Shown piece by piece: positions 1-9,611 of a stretch of DNA of 64,000 bases. The notes under the pieces are model-generated. The model worked only from the letters and a program-made list of their open reading frames with translations. It searched no databases and had not been told where the DNA came from. A program made the translations under genes and the position numbers. This DNA comes from Methylovirgula sp963708155 (GTDB lineage Bacteria > Pseudomonadota > Alphaproteobacteria > Rhizobiales > Beijerinckiaceae): positions 2,170,001 to 2,234,000 of the forward strand of contig OY970183.1 of the NCBI GenBank assembly GCA_963708155.1. Direction: 5' to 3'. Numbering within the stretch: position 1 is the stretch's first letter; each line of letters starts with the position of its first letter.

Positions 1-357
1 AGCCGGGCAAGATCCCGGCGTCTGCCCTTTCTGCGGGCCTTGCAGCCCGGCTTATGGCACATAGATTGCTGTCTGAGCCGGGTTGGGCAGGGAAGCCCAA
101 GTTTAACTGAATAAACGCAAATCCACGACACTATGAAGTCAGGGTGGCGCGTCTCTGTGGCATAAAGGGCGCGGTCGACCCGCCAAATCGGCTCGGGGCT
201 TGATCCCGGCGCTTCGGCATGATGCACTTGCGTTTATCAAAACGACGCAAATGGCGGGGCGGGGGGATTGGCAAGAGACAGGTAAACGGCTCGCGTGAGC
301 CTTTGCCCGGCGCAAGAAAACAGGGTCCGGCTCGCCAGACCCATAAGGAGATAGGCC
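1..357. other. Intergenic region upstream of clpX
   Basis: No gene is supported here on either strand. The stretch contains short GC-rich inverted repeats near its left end (GGGCC...GGCCC-like around 36-52) but no clear terminator with a T-run and no recognisable heat-shock promoter. A good ribosome binding site (AAGGAGAT) lies just before the clpX start codon. In related genomes clpP lies upstream of clpX; it would be outside the window. Confidence 0.5.
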
Positions 358-1623
<1,266 letters not shown>

Positions 1624-1859
1624 GCCTTGCGAATCTCGCGGCGAGACCTGCGTCCCGCCGCGGCTTCCCTTTTCTCAGTTTCAAAAGCGTTGCCGGGCAC
1701 GCTGTTCCGCGCCGGCGTCTGTCGGGCTTGCGTCAAGCCGGCGCCCCTGCGCTGCTCGTAAGCTTGACGTTGGCGTGCCGACTCAAGGGGCCGCGCTATT
1801 CGCCGCAGCCTGAATCCCTGCTCGATGCGGCGATCGCAGCGGGGTTGGCGCGCGGAATG

Positions 1860-1887
1860 CTTGAAAGCGGCGTCGCTCTGCCCATCT
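1860..1887 (+). promoter_or_regulatory. RpoH (sigma-32) heat-shock promoter for lon
   Basis: CTTGAAA at 1860-1866 and CCCATCT at 1881-1887 are separated by 14 bases. These are full matches to the sigma-32 -35 (CTTGAAA) and -10 (CCCATnT) elements at accepted spacing. The predicted transcription start is near 1895, about 145 bases before the lon ATG. lon is a classical heat-shock gene, so motif and context agree. The rest of the 1624-2039 gap holds no supported gene. Confidence 0.85.
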
Positions 1888-2039
1888 TAAGGTGGAAAAA
1901 TGCCTGAATGTGGGTCAGGATAAAAGTTTGGCCGAGCGAGAGAGTTAACTTGCCGCAGCAAAAGGCGCAGGATCGCTCACAGACTCGGTGGCTAGTCTCC
2001 GGCCCGGAACCAGAACGAAAGTTCGGATAGGAACAAGCG

Positions 2040-4466
2040 ATGACCAATCAAAAGCGCGAGCTGCTGCCGCCGGGAAAGATCGAGAGGTATCCGGTCCTGC
2101 CGTTGCGCGATATCGTCGTTTTCCCGCATATGATCGTGCCGCTCTTCGTTGGCCGCGAAAAGTCCATTCGCGCGCTCGAAGAGGTGATGAAGGCCGACAA
2201 GCTCATCCTGCTCGCGACGCAGATCAATGCCTCGGAAGATGATCCCTCGCCGGATGCGATCTTCAAGACCGGGACGCTGGCCACTGTCCTGCAATTGCTG
2301 AAGCTGCCCGACGGCACCGTGAAGGTTCTCGTCGAGGGACAGGTGCGCGCCCGCGTCCACGGCTACACGCGCACCGATGATTATTACGAAGCGGAGGCCG
2401 AGGTCATGGTCGACGAGTCCGCCGACAAGGTGGAGGTCGAGGCCTTAGCGCGTTCGGTGATGGCCGAGTTCGAATGCTATGTGAAGCTCAACAAGAAGGT
2501 TTCGCCGGAGGTCGTCGCCGCGGTGAACCAGATCGACGACTTCTCGAAGCTCGCCGATACGGTCGCCTCGCATCTCGCAGTGAAGATTCTCGACAAGCAG
2601 GCCGTGCTGGAGACGAGCTCCGTCGCCAAGCGGCTGGAGAAGTGCCTTGGCCTGATGGAGAGCGAAATCTCGATCCTGCAGGTCGAGAAGCGCATCCGCA
2701 CGCGCGTCAAGCGCCAGATGGAGAAGACACAGCGCGAATATTACCTCAACGAGCAGATGAAGGCGATCCAGAAAGAGCTTGGCGACGAGGAGGGCAAGGA
2801 CGACCTCTCCGAGATCGAGGAGCGCATCAAGGCGACTCGTCTGTCGAAGGAAGCCCACGACAAGGCGACGGCCGAATTGAAGAAGCTGCGCCAGATGTCG
2901 CCGATGTCGGCGGAAGCAACCGTCGTGCGCAATTATCTCGACTGGCTGCTCTCGATCCCGTGGAACAAGCGCAGCAAGGTCAAGAAAGACCTCACCGTTG
3001 CGGAAGAGATTCTCGACAGCGAGCATTTCGGCCTGGAGAAGGTCAAGGAGCGCATCGTCGAATATCTCGCCGTGCAGTCACGCGCGAACAAGCTGACCGG
3101 GCCGATCCTGTGCCTCGTCGGCCCGCCCGGCGTCGGCAAGACCTCGCTCGGCAAGTCGATCGCCAAGGCGACGGGGCGCGAGTTCGTGCGCATGTCGCTC
3201 GGCGGCGTGCGTGACGAGGCGGAGATCCGCGGCCATCGGCGCACCTATATCGGCTCGATGCCCGGCAAGATCATCCAGTCGATGCGCAAGGCCAAGACCT
3301 CCAATCCGCTCTTCCTGCTCGATGAGATCGACAAGATGGGCATGGATTTCCGCGGCGATCCGTCCTCGGCGCTGCTGGAGGTGCTGGACCCCGAGCAGAA
3401 CGCCTCGTTCAACGACCATTACCTCGAAGTCGATTACGACCTCTCGAACGTGATGTTCGTGACGACGGCGAACACGCTCAACATCCCGGCGCCGCTCATG
3501 GACCGCATGGAGATCATCCGCATCGCCGGCTATACGGAGGATGAGAAGATCGAGATCGCGCAGCGTCACCTGATCCCGGCGGCGTTGAAGAAGCACGGTC
3601 TGGCGCCTGTCGAGTGCGAGATCGAGCGCAGCGCACTGGTGTCGATCATCCGCCGCTATACGCGGGAAGCGGGCGTCCGCAACCTTGAGCGCGAGATCTC
3701 CAATGTCGCGCGCAAGGCGGTGAAGCAGATCGTCATCGGCAAGACGCAGGCGGTGAAGGTCACCGACGCGAACATCAACGATTTCCTCGGCGTGCCGCGC
3801 TATCGTTACGGCGAGGCGGAGTCGGAGGATCAGGTCGGCGTCGTGACGGGTCTCGCCTGGACGGAAGTCGGTGGCGAGCTATTGACGATCGAAGGTGTGA
3901 TGATGCCGGGCAAGGGTCGCATGACCGTGACCGGCAATCTGAGAGAGGTGATGAAGGAATCGATCTCGGCGGCGGCGTCCTATGTCCGCTCGCGTGCGGT
4001 TGATTTCGGCATCGAGCCGCCGCTGTTCGATCGCCGCGACATCCACGTGCACGTGCCGGAAGGCGCGACGCCGAAGGATGGCCCCTCCGCGGGCGTGGCG
4101 ATGGCGACCGCCATCGTCTCGACGCTGACCGGCATCCCCGTGCGGCGCGACATCGCCATGACCGGCGAGATCACGCTGCGTGGCCGTGTCCTGCCGATCG
4201 GTGGCTTGAAGGAGAAGCTGCTGGCGGCCCTGCGCGGCGGCATGAAGAAGGTTCTGATCCCGGAGGAGAATGCCAAGGATCTGGCGGAGATTCCGGACGC
4301 GGTGAAGAACAATCTTGAGATCGTGCCGGTCTCGCGGATGGACGAAGTCCTGAAGCACGCGCTCGTGCGCCAGCCGGTGCCGATCGTTTGGGAAGAGGAT
4401 GTCAAGGCCATCAAATCGCCGGCCGTTGCCGGCGAGGACGAGGCTTCCGGCGTCATCGCCCACTAG
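2040..4466 (+). CDS. lon: ATP-dependent endopeptidase Lon (La)
   Basis: Cytoplasmic AAA+ serine protease that degrades misfolded and selected regulatory proteins. The 808 residues cover an N-terminal LON substrate domain (about 15-210), a charged coiled-coil segment (about 210-290), an AAA+ module with Walker A GPPGVGKTS (about 361) and Walker B FLLDEIDK (about 425), and the proteolytic domain. The latter shows the catalytic serine in KDGPSAGVAM (about 682) and the catalytic lysine in GGLKEKLL (about 724). The ATG follows a weak AGGAA. A strong RpoH-type promoter lies about 150 bases upstream and an intrinsic terminator immediately downstream, so lon appears to be a single-gene transcription unit. 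Confidence 0.98.
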   Translation: MTNQKRELLPPGKIERYPVLPLRDIVVFPHMIVPLFVGREKSIRALEEVMKADKLILLATQINASEDDPSPDAIFKTGTLATVLQLLKLPDGTVKVLVEGQVRARVHGYTRTDDYYEAEAEVMVDESADKVEVEALARSVMAEFECYVKLNKKVSPEVVAAVNQIDDFSKLADTVASHLAVKILDKQAVLETSSVAKRLEKCLGLMESEISILQVEKRIRTRVKRQMEKTQREYYLNEQMKAIQKELGDEEGKDDLSEIEERIKATRLSKEAHDKATAELKKLRQMSPMSAEATVVRNYLDWLLSIPWNKRSKVKKDLTVAEEILDSEHFGLEKVKERIVEYLAVQSRANKLTGPILCLVGPPGVGKTSLGKSIAKATGREFVRMSLGGVRDEAEIRGHRRTYIGSMPGKIIQSMRKAKTSNPLFLLDEIDKMGMDFRGDPSSALLEVLDPEQNASFNDHYLEVDYDLSNVMFVTTANTLNIPAPLMDRMEIIRIAGYTEDEKIEIAQRHLIPAALKKHGLAPVECEIERSALVSIIRRYTREAGVRNLEREISNVARKAVKQIVIGKTQAVKVTDANINDFLGVPRYRYGEAESEDQVGVVTGLAWTEVGGELLTIEGVMMPGKGRMTVTGNLREVMKESISAAASYVRSRAVDFGIEPPLFDRRDIHVHVPEGATPKDGPSAGVAMATAIVSTLTGIPVRRDIAMTGEITLRGRVLPIGGLKEKLLAALRGGMKKVLIPEENAKDLAEIPDAVKNNLEIVPVSRMDEVLKHALVRQPVPIVWEEDVKAIKSPAVAGEDEASGVIAH

Positions 4467-4488
4467 ATCGCTGGTATCCCCAAATAAG

Positions 4489-4519
4489 CGGGCCCGGATT
4501 TTCCGGGCCCGTTTTTTTT
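4489..4519 (+). terminator. Rho-independent terminator after lon
   Basis: A 10-bp perfect stem (CGGGCCCGGA at 4489-4498 with TCCGGGCCCG at 4502-4511), a three-base loop and a run of eight T residues lie 23 bases after the lon stop codon. Confidence 0.93.
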
Positions 4520-4631
4520 GCGCAGACGCCAAGCTGATGAATTGGCTGGATTTCTCCATCAGCGGAGGGATTTCGTCCGGCCTTAAACCACGCTAGATTT
4601 CCGGGCGGAGTATGTTAGACCGGCGCCGGAT

Positions 4632-4707
4632 GGGCGGTTAGCTCAGTTGGTAGAGCGTCTGCTTTACACGCAGAATGTCGGCGGTTCGAGACCGTCACCG
4701 CCCACCA
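4632..4707 (+). tRNA. tRNA-Val (anticodon TAC)
   Basis: A complete cloverleaf can be drawn: acceptor GGGCGGT with ACCGCCC, D arm GCTC...GAGC, anticodon stem TCTGC/GCAGA with loop TTTACAC giving TAC, and T arm GCGGTTCGAGACCGT-type. The 3' CCA is encoded. Length is 76 bases. Confidence 0.97.
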
Positions 4708-4831
4708 GACCTTGCGCGCGTCCCGTGCAACCTTGTTAATCCTGCGCCCATCCGCCGATTGCGTCACGCGCGCGAAACGTTATCCTGCTCAGGTCGGATG
4801 TGCCGCGATCCAAAAGGCGCAGGGGCAGGTC

Positions 4832-5557
4832 ATGAAGCAACGTGCTGGCTTGGACGTTTCCGCTGATTTCCTGGACGCAAAGGTTATTCATCGAATCTGC
4901 GCTGTCCTTTTGCTTTGCGCCGGCTGGAGCTTCATGCCGCGCGCGGCACACGCCGATCCGATGACCTTCCAGCTTGTCTCGATCGGCGATTCCGGCCGAT
5001 GCGGACGCTATTGCCCGGCGGTCATCGCCGCTGAAGGTGAGATCACCGACGAAACTCCCGAGCAGTTTCTCGAATTTGTGCAGCAGAACGTCAATCAGGC
5101 GAGTCTCCATGCTGTTGTCTTTCTCAACTCTCCGGGCGGCAAGGTCGAGGCTTCGATGCAGCTTGGCCGCGAGTTCCGCCACCTCGGCGCCGCGGCGATC
5201 GTCGCACGTGTCGATCCCGGTGCCCGGCGCGGTGTGAGTTCTTTCGTCGGTGCGCGCTGCCTTTCGGCCTGTGTCTATGCGCTCATCGGCGCCAAGAAGC
5301 GTGTCATTCCGCCGGAAAGCCTTGTCGGCATCCATCGCATGTTCGCCTATGTCGACAGCGTTGATGCGCGCGGCGATGCCGAGCATTACCGGCTTTACGA
5401 CAACGGCGCGATGCGCGCCGTCCTCTCCCACTACACCGGCATGATGGGCGTAAGTCCGGAGCTCATCACCAGGGCCGAGCATATTTCCTCCGACCGGATT
5501 CACATCCTCTCGCGCAAGGAAATCGCGCGCTATCGGCTGGGTTCGTCGCAGTTTTGA
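4832..5557 (+). CDS. Exported ClpP/crotonase-fold protein (COG3904-like)
   Basis: A 241-residue protein with an N-terminal hydrophobic signal segment (about residues 17-42, likely cleavage after AHA) and a ClpP-like fold. The segment LNSPGGKVEASMQLG resembles the ClpP oxyanion region. The serine in ARCLSACVYALIGAKKR occupies the position of the ClpP nucleophile, and VGIHR follows like the region carrying the catalytic histidine. Such proteins are predicted periplasmic relatives of ClpP; whether they cleave proteins is unknown. I chose the ATG at 4832 because GGGGCAGG precedes it; an upstream in-frame ATG at 4712 lies next to tRNA-Val and lacks a binding site. The gene stands alone between two tRNAs. 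Confidence 0.8.
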   Translation: MKQRAGLDVSADFLDAKVIHRICAVLLLCAGWSFMPRAAHADPMTFQLVSIGDSGRCGRYCPAVIAAEGEITDETPEQFLEFVQQNVNQASLHAVVFLNSPGGKVEASMQLGREFRHLGAAAIVARVDPGARRGVSSFVGARCLSACVYALIGAKKRVIPPESLVGIHRMFAYVDSVDARGDAEHYRLYDNGAMRAVLSHYTGMMGVSPELITRAEHISSDRIHILSRKEIARYRLGSSQF

Positions 5558-5634
5558 GCCTGCTGGACCTTCATGCTTGACTTGCCGGGGCGGCTCCCTT
5601 ATCCGGCATGTCTCCGTCGGATACGGCAATCCAC

Positions 5635-5711
<77 letters not shown>

Positions 5712-5765
5712 TTAATTCAATGATTTAGCCGCTTTCGCCCCGCACCTTCCCGCGCACTTGACAGG

Positions 5766-6647
5766 CTATCCGCGGAATTCGGCGCGGCTATAGCCCTGCG
5801 CATAAAGCAGGGCGGCGAGATCGGAATGATCGATGCGAGCGTGTGCCGCCGTGGCCACCGCGGGTTTGGCGTGGAAGGCGACACCGAGGCCGGCCTGCGC
5901 CAGCATGTCGAGATCATTGGCGCCGTCGCCGACGGCGAGCGTGTCGCTGATCGAAATATCGAGCCGCTTGCAGAGGTCCAGAAGCGCGTCACGCTTGGCC
6001 GCCTGCCCCAGAACCGGCTCCTCGATGCGGCCGGTCAATCTGCCTTCGGCGATCGCGAGTTTGTTGCCGATATGCGTGTCGAAGCCGGCCATCGCTGCGA
6101 CCTCTTGCGTGAACAAAGTGAAGCCGCCGGAGAGCAGAGCAGTATAGCCCCCATGTGCGCGCATGGTCTGCACCAGCGCCCTTGCGCCAGCGGTGAGAGT
6201 GATACGCTCCGCGATGATCCTGCTGACGGCATCGAGCGGCAGATTTTCGAGCAGGGCGACGCGCTCGCGCAAGGCTGGCTCGAATGCGATTTCGCCGCGC
6301 ATCGCCCGTTCGGTGATCGCGGCCACATGCTTCCGCAGCCCGACGAAATCGGCCAGCTCATCGATACATTCCTGGCCGATGATCGTTGAATCCATGTCCG
6401 CGGCCAGCAGTCTTTTGCGGCGCCCCGCAACGGGCTGAACGAAAATATCGACAGGTATATTGCCCAGCGCCGCGTGCAGGCTCGCGCCGGCCATCGGCTT
6501 TATCCGGCCGCTGAAGAAAATATCCGCAGCAACGCCCTCATGGAGCCAGACTGTTTTTTGTGCTCCGGGCAATGCTCCCGCCGCACGGCGCAAAACGCTC
6601 TCATCGAGCGTCGTTGCGCCCGAGATGAGAGTTACGACGAAAAGCAT
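5766..6647 (-). CDS. serB: Phosphoserine phosphatase SerB
   Basis: HAD-superfamily phosphatase for the last step of serine synthesis, phosphoserine to serine. The catalytic DxD motif is seen in AADMDSTIIG. Motif II is in LLSGGFTLF, and motifs III/IV in AVGDGANDLDML near the C terminus. An ACT-like N-terminal domain of about 80 residues precedes the catalytic domain, as in other alphaproteobacterial SerB. I chose the methionine before LFVVTLIS (293 residues) by analogy with family N termini; an in-frame ATG at 6689 would add 14 residues. Serine supply fits the nearby serine-glyoxylate aminotransferase. Confidence 0.93.
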   Translation of the reverse strand: MLFVVTLISGATTLDESVLRRAAGALPGAQKTVWLHEGVAADIFFSGRIKPMAGASLHAALGNIPVDIFVQPVAGRRKRLLAADMDSTIIGQECIDELADFVGLRKHVAAITERAMRGEIAFEPALRERVALLENLPLDAVSRIIAERITLTAGARALVQTMRAHGGYTALLSGGFTLFTQEVAAMAGFDTHIGNKLAIAEGRLTGRIEEPVLGQAAKRDALLDLCKRLDISISDTLAVGDGANDLDMLAQAGLGVAFHAKPAVATAAHARIDHSDLAALLYAQGYSRAEFRG

Positions 6648-6741
6648 GCAGGTATTTCCATTGGGTTCCATCTTTCGCACGAGCGCCATTTTAGCCTAAA
6701 TTCAGGCGGCGACGCAGCGGTCATGATCCCGGAGCGAAGTA

Positions 6742-7083
6742 ATGAAACGGCGAATGTCCTTGCTCATATGTGCGCTCCTGTCGGCATCGGCCGTGCAGGC
6801 GTCATCCTGCAGTCCGCAGATCGACAAGGTTCAGCGGCAGGTCGACGCGCGGATCGATGCCATCGCGGCGGCAAGTCCCGGTGACCGCGAATCGCGGGCG
6901 GCGCTATTGCATCATCAGCCGACCCCGGCCTCGATCGCCGCAGCGGAAAAACGCCAGCGCGGCTATGCCGGCGTGAAGCGGGCGCTCAGGGAGCTGAAAC
7001 GCGCCCGCGTGGCCGATCACGGCGGCGACGTCAAGACGTGTGAAGCGGCGCTGGCCGAGGCCCGCGCCGCGATCGCGCATTAA
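6742..7083 (+). CDS. Small exported protein of unknown function
   Basis: A 113-residue protein with a typical signal peptide (MKRRMSLLICALLSASAVQA, cleavage before SSC). The mature part is helical and Arg/Ala-rich, with two cysteines (near residues 23 and 101). The ATG follows GGAGCG. I do not recognise the family. It runs convergently into bufC, the last gene of the bufferin cluster, with a 4-base overlap; nothing else links them. Confidence 0.65.
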   Translation: MKRRMSLLICALLSASAVQASSCSPQIDKVQRQVDARIDAIAAASPGDRESRAALLHHQPTPASIAAAEKRQRGYAGVKRALRELKRARVADHGGDVKTCEAALAEARAAIAH

Positions 7084-7883
7084 AGCGCGCCGGGTGGATT
7101 GCGCACCTCGACGATGAGGCCATCCGCGAACCACTGCGCCAGATAGCCACCGGCGCGTGCAGCAACAGTATCCGCGTTGGCTTCGTCGTGGAATTGAAGG
7201 AGCGCGCAGATATCACCGAAGCTTTTACCGGCGAAGGTCTCGCGCAGGGCCATTGCCTCGGCCGCAGTCAGTTCCCGATAGACGACCTGCCCATCCCCGC
7301 TGCGCCAGACGAGCAGGAACTCGTCTTGCGTCTCGTCTGGTTCAGGACACGGCGTTTCGGCTGCCGCCGCTTCAAAGGCCGCAGCAATCCCTTTCGCCAG
7401 CCTCAAAACACACGCACTTTCGTGAAAGACAAAACGCGCGCGCGCCCAGTCCTCCGGCGCCAGCGCCGTGAGCGCGGCGATGGGGCAGGCGGCAGCATCC
7501 GCCGCGTCGAAAGCGTCGGCCAGCGCCCGTTCCAGATGGGCTATATCGATAAGGCTCCGGCTCTCGTTCCACGGCGCATTCGCCTGCATGAAATCCGGCA
7601 GGTCGCGCGCATACCACCGAGCATTGCGATGACGCGAGGGGATCGCATCGATATAAGCCTCTGCCAGTGCGTGAAAGCCGTCGTCACCCAATGCGCTGTT
7701 GAGCACTTTGAAGTCTTCGCCGAGAAGGCCGGCGAGCCGCAGGCGATAGGCGCTCGCATAGACGTTGAAACGTGCCGCCGGTTCGAGCCGCCGTGAGGCG
7801 TTGATGTCCGAGAGAATGTCCCGATCCGCATCGAGGCCGAGAAGCGCGGCCTGAAATTTGTCCTGCAGCGCCGCGAGACTCAT
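7080..7883 (-). CDS. bufC: BufC-like DUF2063 protein, partner of the MNIO enzyme
   Basis: A 267-residue DUF2063-family protein. In this family the N-terminal part (MSLAALQDKFQAALL, then SRRLEPAARFNVYASAYRLRL) binds the DUF692 enzyme and the C-terminal part helps recognise the precursor peptide. The start codon overlaps the bufB stop in an ATGA arrangement, so the two are translationally coupled. Together with bufB and bufA2 it forms a standard bufferin biosynthesis operon on the minus strand. The assignment rests on conserved family features and gene order; its exact chemical role is that of an accessory partner. Confidence 0.88.
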   Translation of the reverse strand: MSLAALQDKFQAALLGLDADRDILSDINASRRLEPAARFNVYASAYRLRLAGLLGEDFKVLNSALGDDGFHALAEAYIDAIPSRHRNARWYARDLPDFMQANAPWNESRSLIDIAHLERALADAFDAADAAACPIAALTALAPEDWARARFVFHESACVLRLAKGIAAAFEAAAAETPCPEPDETQDEFLLVWRSGDGQVVYRELTAAEAMALRETFAGKSFGDICALLQFHDEANADTVAARAGGYLAQWFADGLIVEVRNPPGAL

Positions 7884-8719
7884 GCCGCCGCTCCGATCCT
7901 TGAGACGCCCGCGGCGATCTCGCGCGCGCGTTGCAACTCGGCAAGCAATTCGGCGAAGGGCGGGAACTTGTCGTCGCGCTCGATCATGGTCGAGACGGGG
8001 CCGAAGCGCCGCCAAGCTTCGGCGAAGAGTGTCCAGACCTCTTCGCTGACCGGCTCGTCGTGCGTGTCGATCTTGTGCGTGCCCTGATCCTCGTGGCCGG
8101 CGAGATGAAATTGCACGACGCGATCGACATCGATGGCCTGCAGAAATTCCTGCGGCTCGAAATCGTGATTGTACCCCGAGACGAAGACATTGTTGACGTC
8201 GAGCAGCAGCCAGCAGTCGGCACGCCGCGCAAGCTTGCGGACGAAGGTCCATTCGTCCATTTCCGATTCAGCGAAGGTCACATAGCTCGAAACATTTTCG
8301 ATCGCGATGCGGCGGCCGAGAAAGTCCTGCACCTGGGCGATGCGGCGGACAACATGGTCCAGCGCTTCCTGCGTATAGGGGATGGGCAGCAGATCGTGCA
8401 GGTTGACGCCGTGGACGCCGGTCCAGCAGAGATGGTCGGAAACATATTCCGGCTGGAACCTGTCGGCGAGAGTCTTGAGCGCTGCGAGATAATCCATGTC
8501 GAGCGGCGCGGTCGAGGCGATCGACATCGAGACGCCATGCATCACGATGGGATAATCGTCGCGAATCCGCTCCAGCGCGGCGAGCGGCGGTCCGCCCTTC
8601 ACCATGTAATTTTCGGAAATCACCTCGAACCAGTCGACGGGCGGCTTCGATTCGAAAATTTCACGATAATAAACCGGGCGCAACCCAAGGCCGAAGCCGA
8701 GCGGAGAGGGCTTTTGCAT
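7880..8719 (-). CDS. bufB: BufB-like multinuclear non-haem iron oxidase (DUF692/MNIO)
   Basis: A 279-residue TIM-barrel enzyme of the DUF692 (MNIO) family, which oxidatively modifies cysteines in ribosomally made precursor peptides. Metal-ligand motifs of the family are visible: VMHGVS, SDHLCW, AIENVSSY, LLLDVNNV, FHLAGHED, DTHDEPV and IERD. I placed the start at the ATG before QKPSPLGFG because GGAG precedes it; an ATG four codons earlier has no such site. It is coupled to bufC by an ATGA overlap and lies 84 bases after bufA2. Known bufferin enzymes convert cysteines to thiooxazole-type groups that bind copper; that this one does the same is an inference from the neighbours. Confidence 0.92.
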   Translation of the reverse strand: MQKPSPLGFGLGLRPVYYREIFESKPPVDWFEVISENYMVKGGPPLAALERIRDDYPIVMHGVSMSIASTAPLDMDYLAALKTLADRFQPEYVSDHLCWTGVHGVNLHDLLPIPYTQEALDHVVRRIAQVQDFLGRRIAIENVSSYVTFAESEMDEWTFVRKLARRADCWLLLDVNNVFVSGYNHDFEPQEFLQAIDVDRVVQFHLAGHEDQGTHKIDTHDEPVSEEVWTLFAEAWRRFGPVSTMIERDDKFPPFAELLAELQRAREIAAGVSRIGAAA

Positions 8720-8803
8720 CGCTGGCTCCATATTTATCGCCGGCTCGATGGTTGATTGACGCCCGGCGGCGGACCGCGCGGGCGCCTTGTTGCATTTTGC
8801 GGC

Positions 8804-9061
8804 TTAGCCGAGCTTGCCGCCGAGCTTCAGGCACGCGTGTTTGGATTTTTCAAACAGGAAGCCCTGACCCTTGCAGGAATTCTGGCCCTTGCAAGCATTG
8901 TTGGCGGTCTTGCAATCGCTGTGGCCTTTACAGGAATTTACGCCAAAGCAATGGACCTTGCCGGCCGCCATGGCCGAACTGGGTGCCACTGTCGTTCCGG
9001 CAATCGCGAGTGCGACTGCCGCCGCCGCGATGGTTCCGCCCGAGACAAAAGTCATTTTCAT
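8804..9061 (-). CDS. bufA2: BufA2-type bufferin precursor (periplasmic metallophore)
   Basis: An 85-residue exported peptide. A signal segment (about residues 5-32, ending SSAMAA) is followed by a Cys/Lys/Gly-rich core with regularly spaced cysteines in the pattern CxGxNSCKG...DCK...ACKGxNSCKGxGF, and one further cysteine near the C terminus (six in all). This is the hallmark of the BufA2 group of bufferins, which are modified by a DUF692 enzyme and then act as metal-binding buffers in the periplasm. The ATG at 9061 follows TTTGAGGAG. It is the first gene of the operon with bufB and bufC. Confidence 0.88.
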   Translation of the reverse strand: MKMTFVSGGTIAAAAVALAIAGTTVAPSSAMAAGKVHCFGVNSCKGHSDCKTANNACKGQNSCKGQGFLFEKSKHACLKLGGKLG

Positions 9062-9611
9062 TTGATGCTCCTCAAAGAGATCATCCCTCAAAAGGGTGCC
9101 ACGGCGCTGCTGCGCCAAGGGCTTATTCGTGCGGACCGCCGGCCTTGTTACGCATACACGGGACGGTGATAGGAATTTCGCGGCGCCCCGGCTCTTTTAT
9201 TGACGGCCGCGCGTCAAATGCGCACGGGGCGCGGAAATCCGCGGCAGGGGACGCTCATATTTGTGGCTTCGACCCGGATAATATCGCGCTTCCAGAGGAT
9301 GCTGCGAAGCGAAATGCTCTTTTGCGCCGCACACGTGAAGTCTTTGCTACATCGCCAAATTTCTGTTGAGCCCTGCCAGTTTTGACCTTATTCATGCGCC
9401 ACCGCGATGGCGCTGCCAGAATGCGTAGTTTTTGCGCGCTCGGCCGGCGTTTTCTCGAGTCTTTGCTCGATGACCGAATTTTTCTAGTCGATTTCTCGGC
9501 CGGAAAGAGGGCGCGAGGGGGTCTGCGGCGCGGACCTGCCTAAAAATAAACCACGAAGCGTTTGTCCTTCATTCGGGCAAAGGCGGCATTTGAGATTTGG
9601 AGACATAGACG
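9062..9611. other. Divergent intergenic region between bufA2 and sgaA
   Basis: About 550 bases with no gene I can support; the short open frames here have no ribosome binding sites or recognisable products. It must hold the promoters of the minus-strand bufferin operon and the plus-strand aminotransferase. I see no confident operator or sigma-factor motif. Confidence 0.5.

Noticed and set aside
9200..9385. Sixty-codon frame upstream of sgaA
   Set aside because: No ribosome binding site, no recognisable product and atypical composition.
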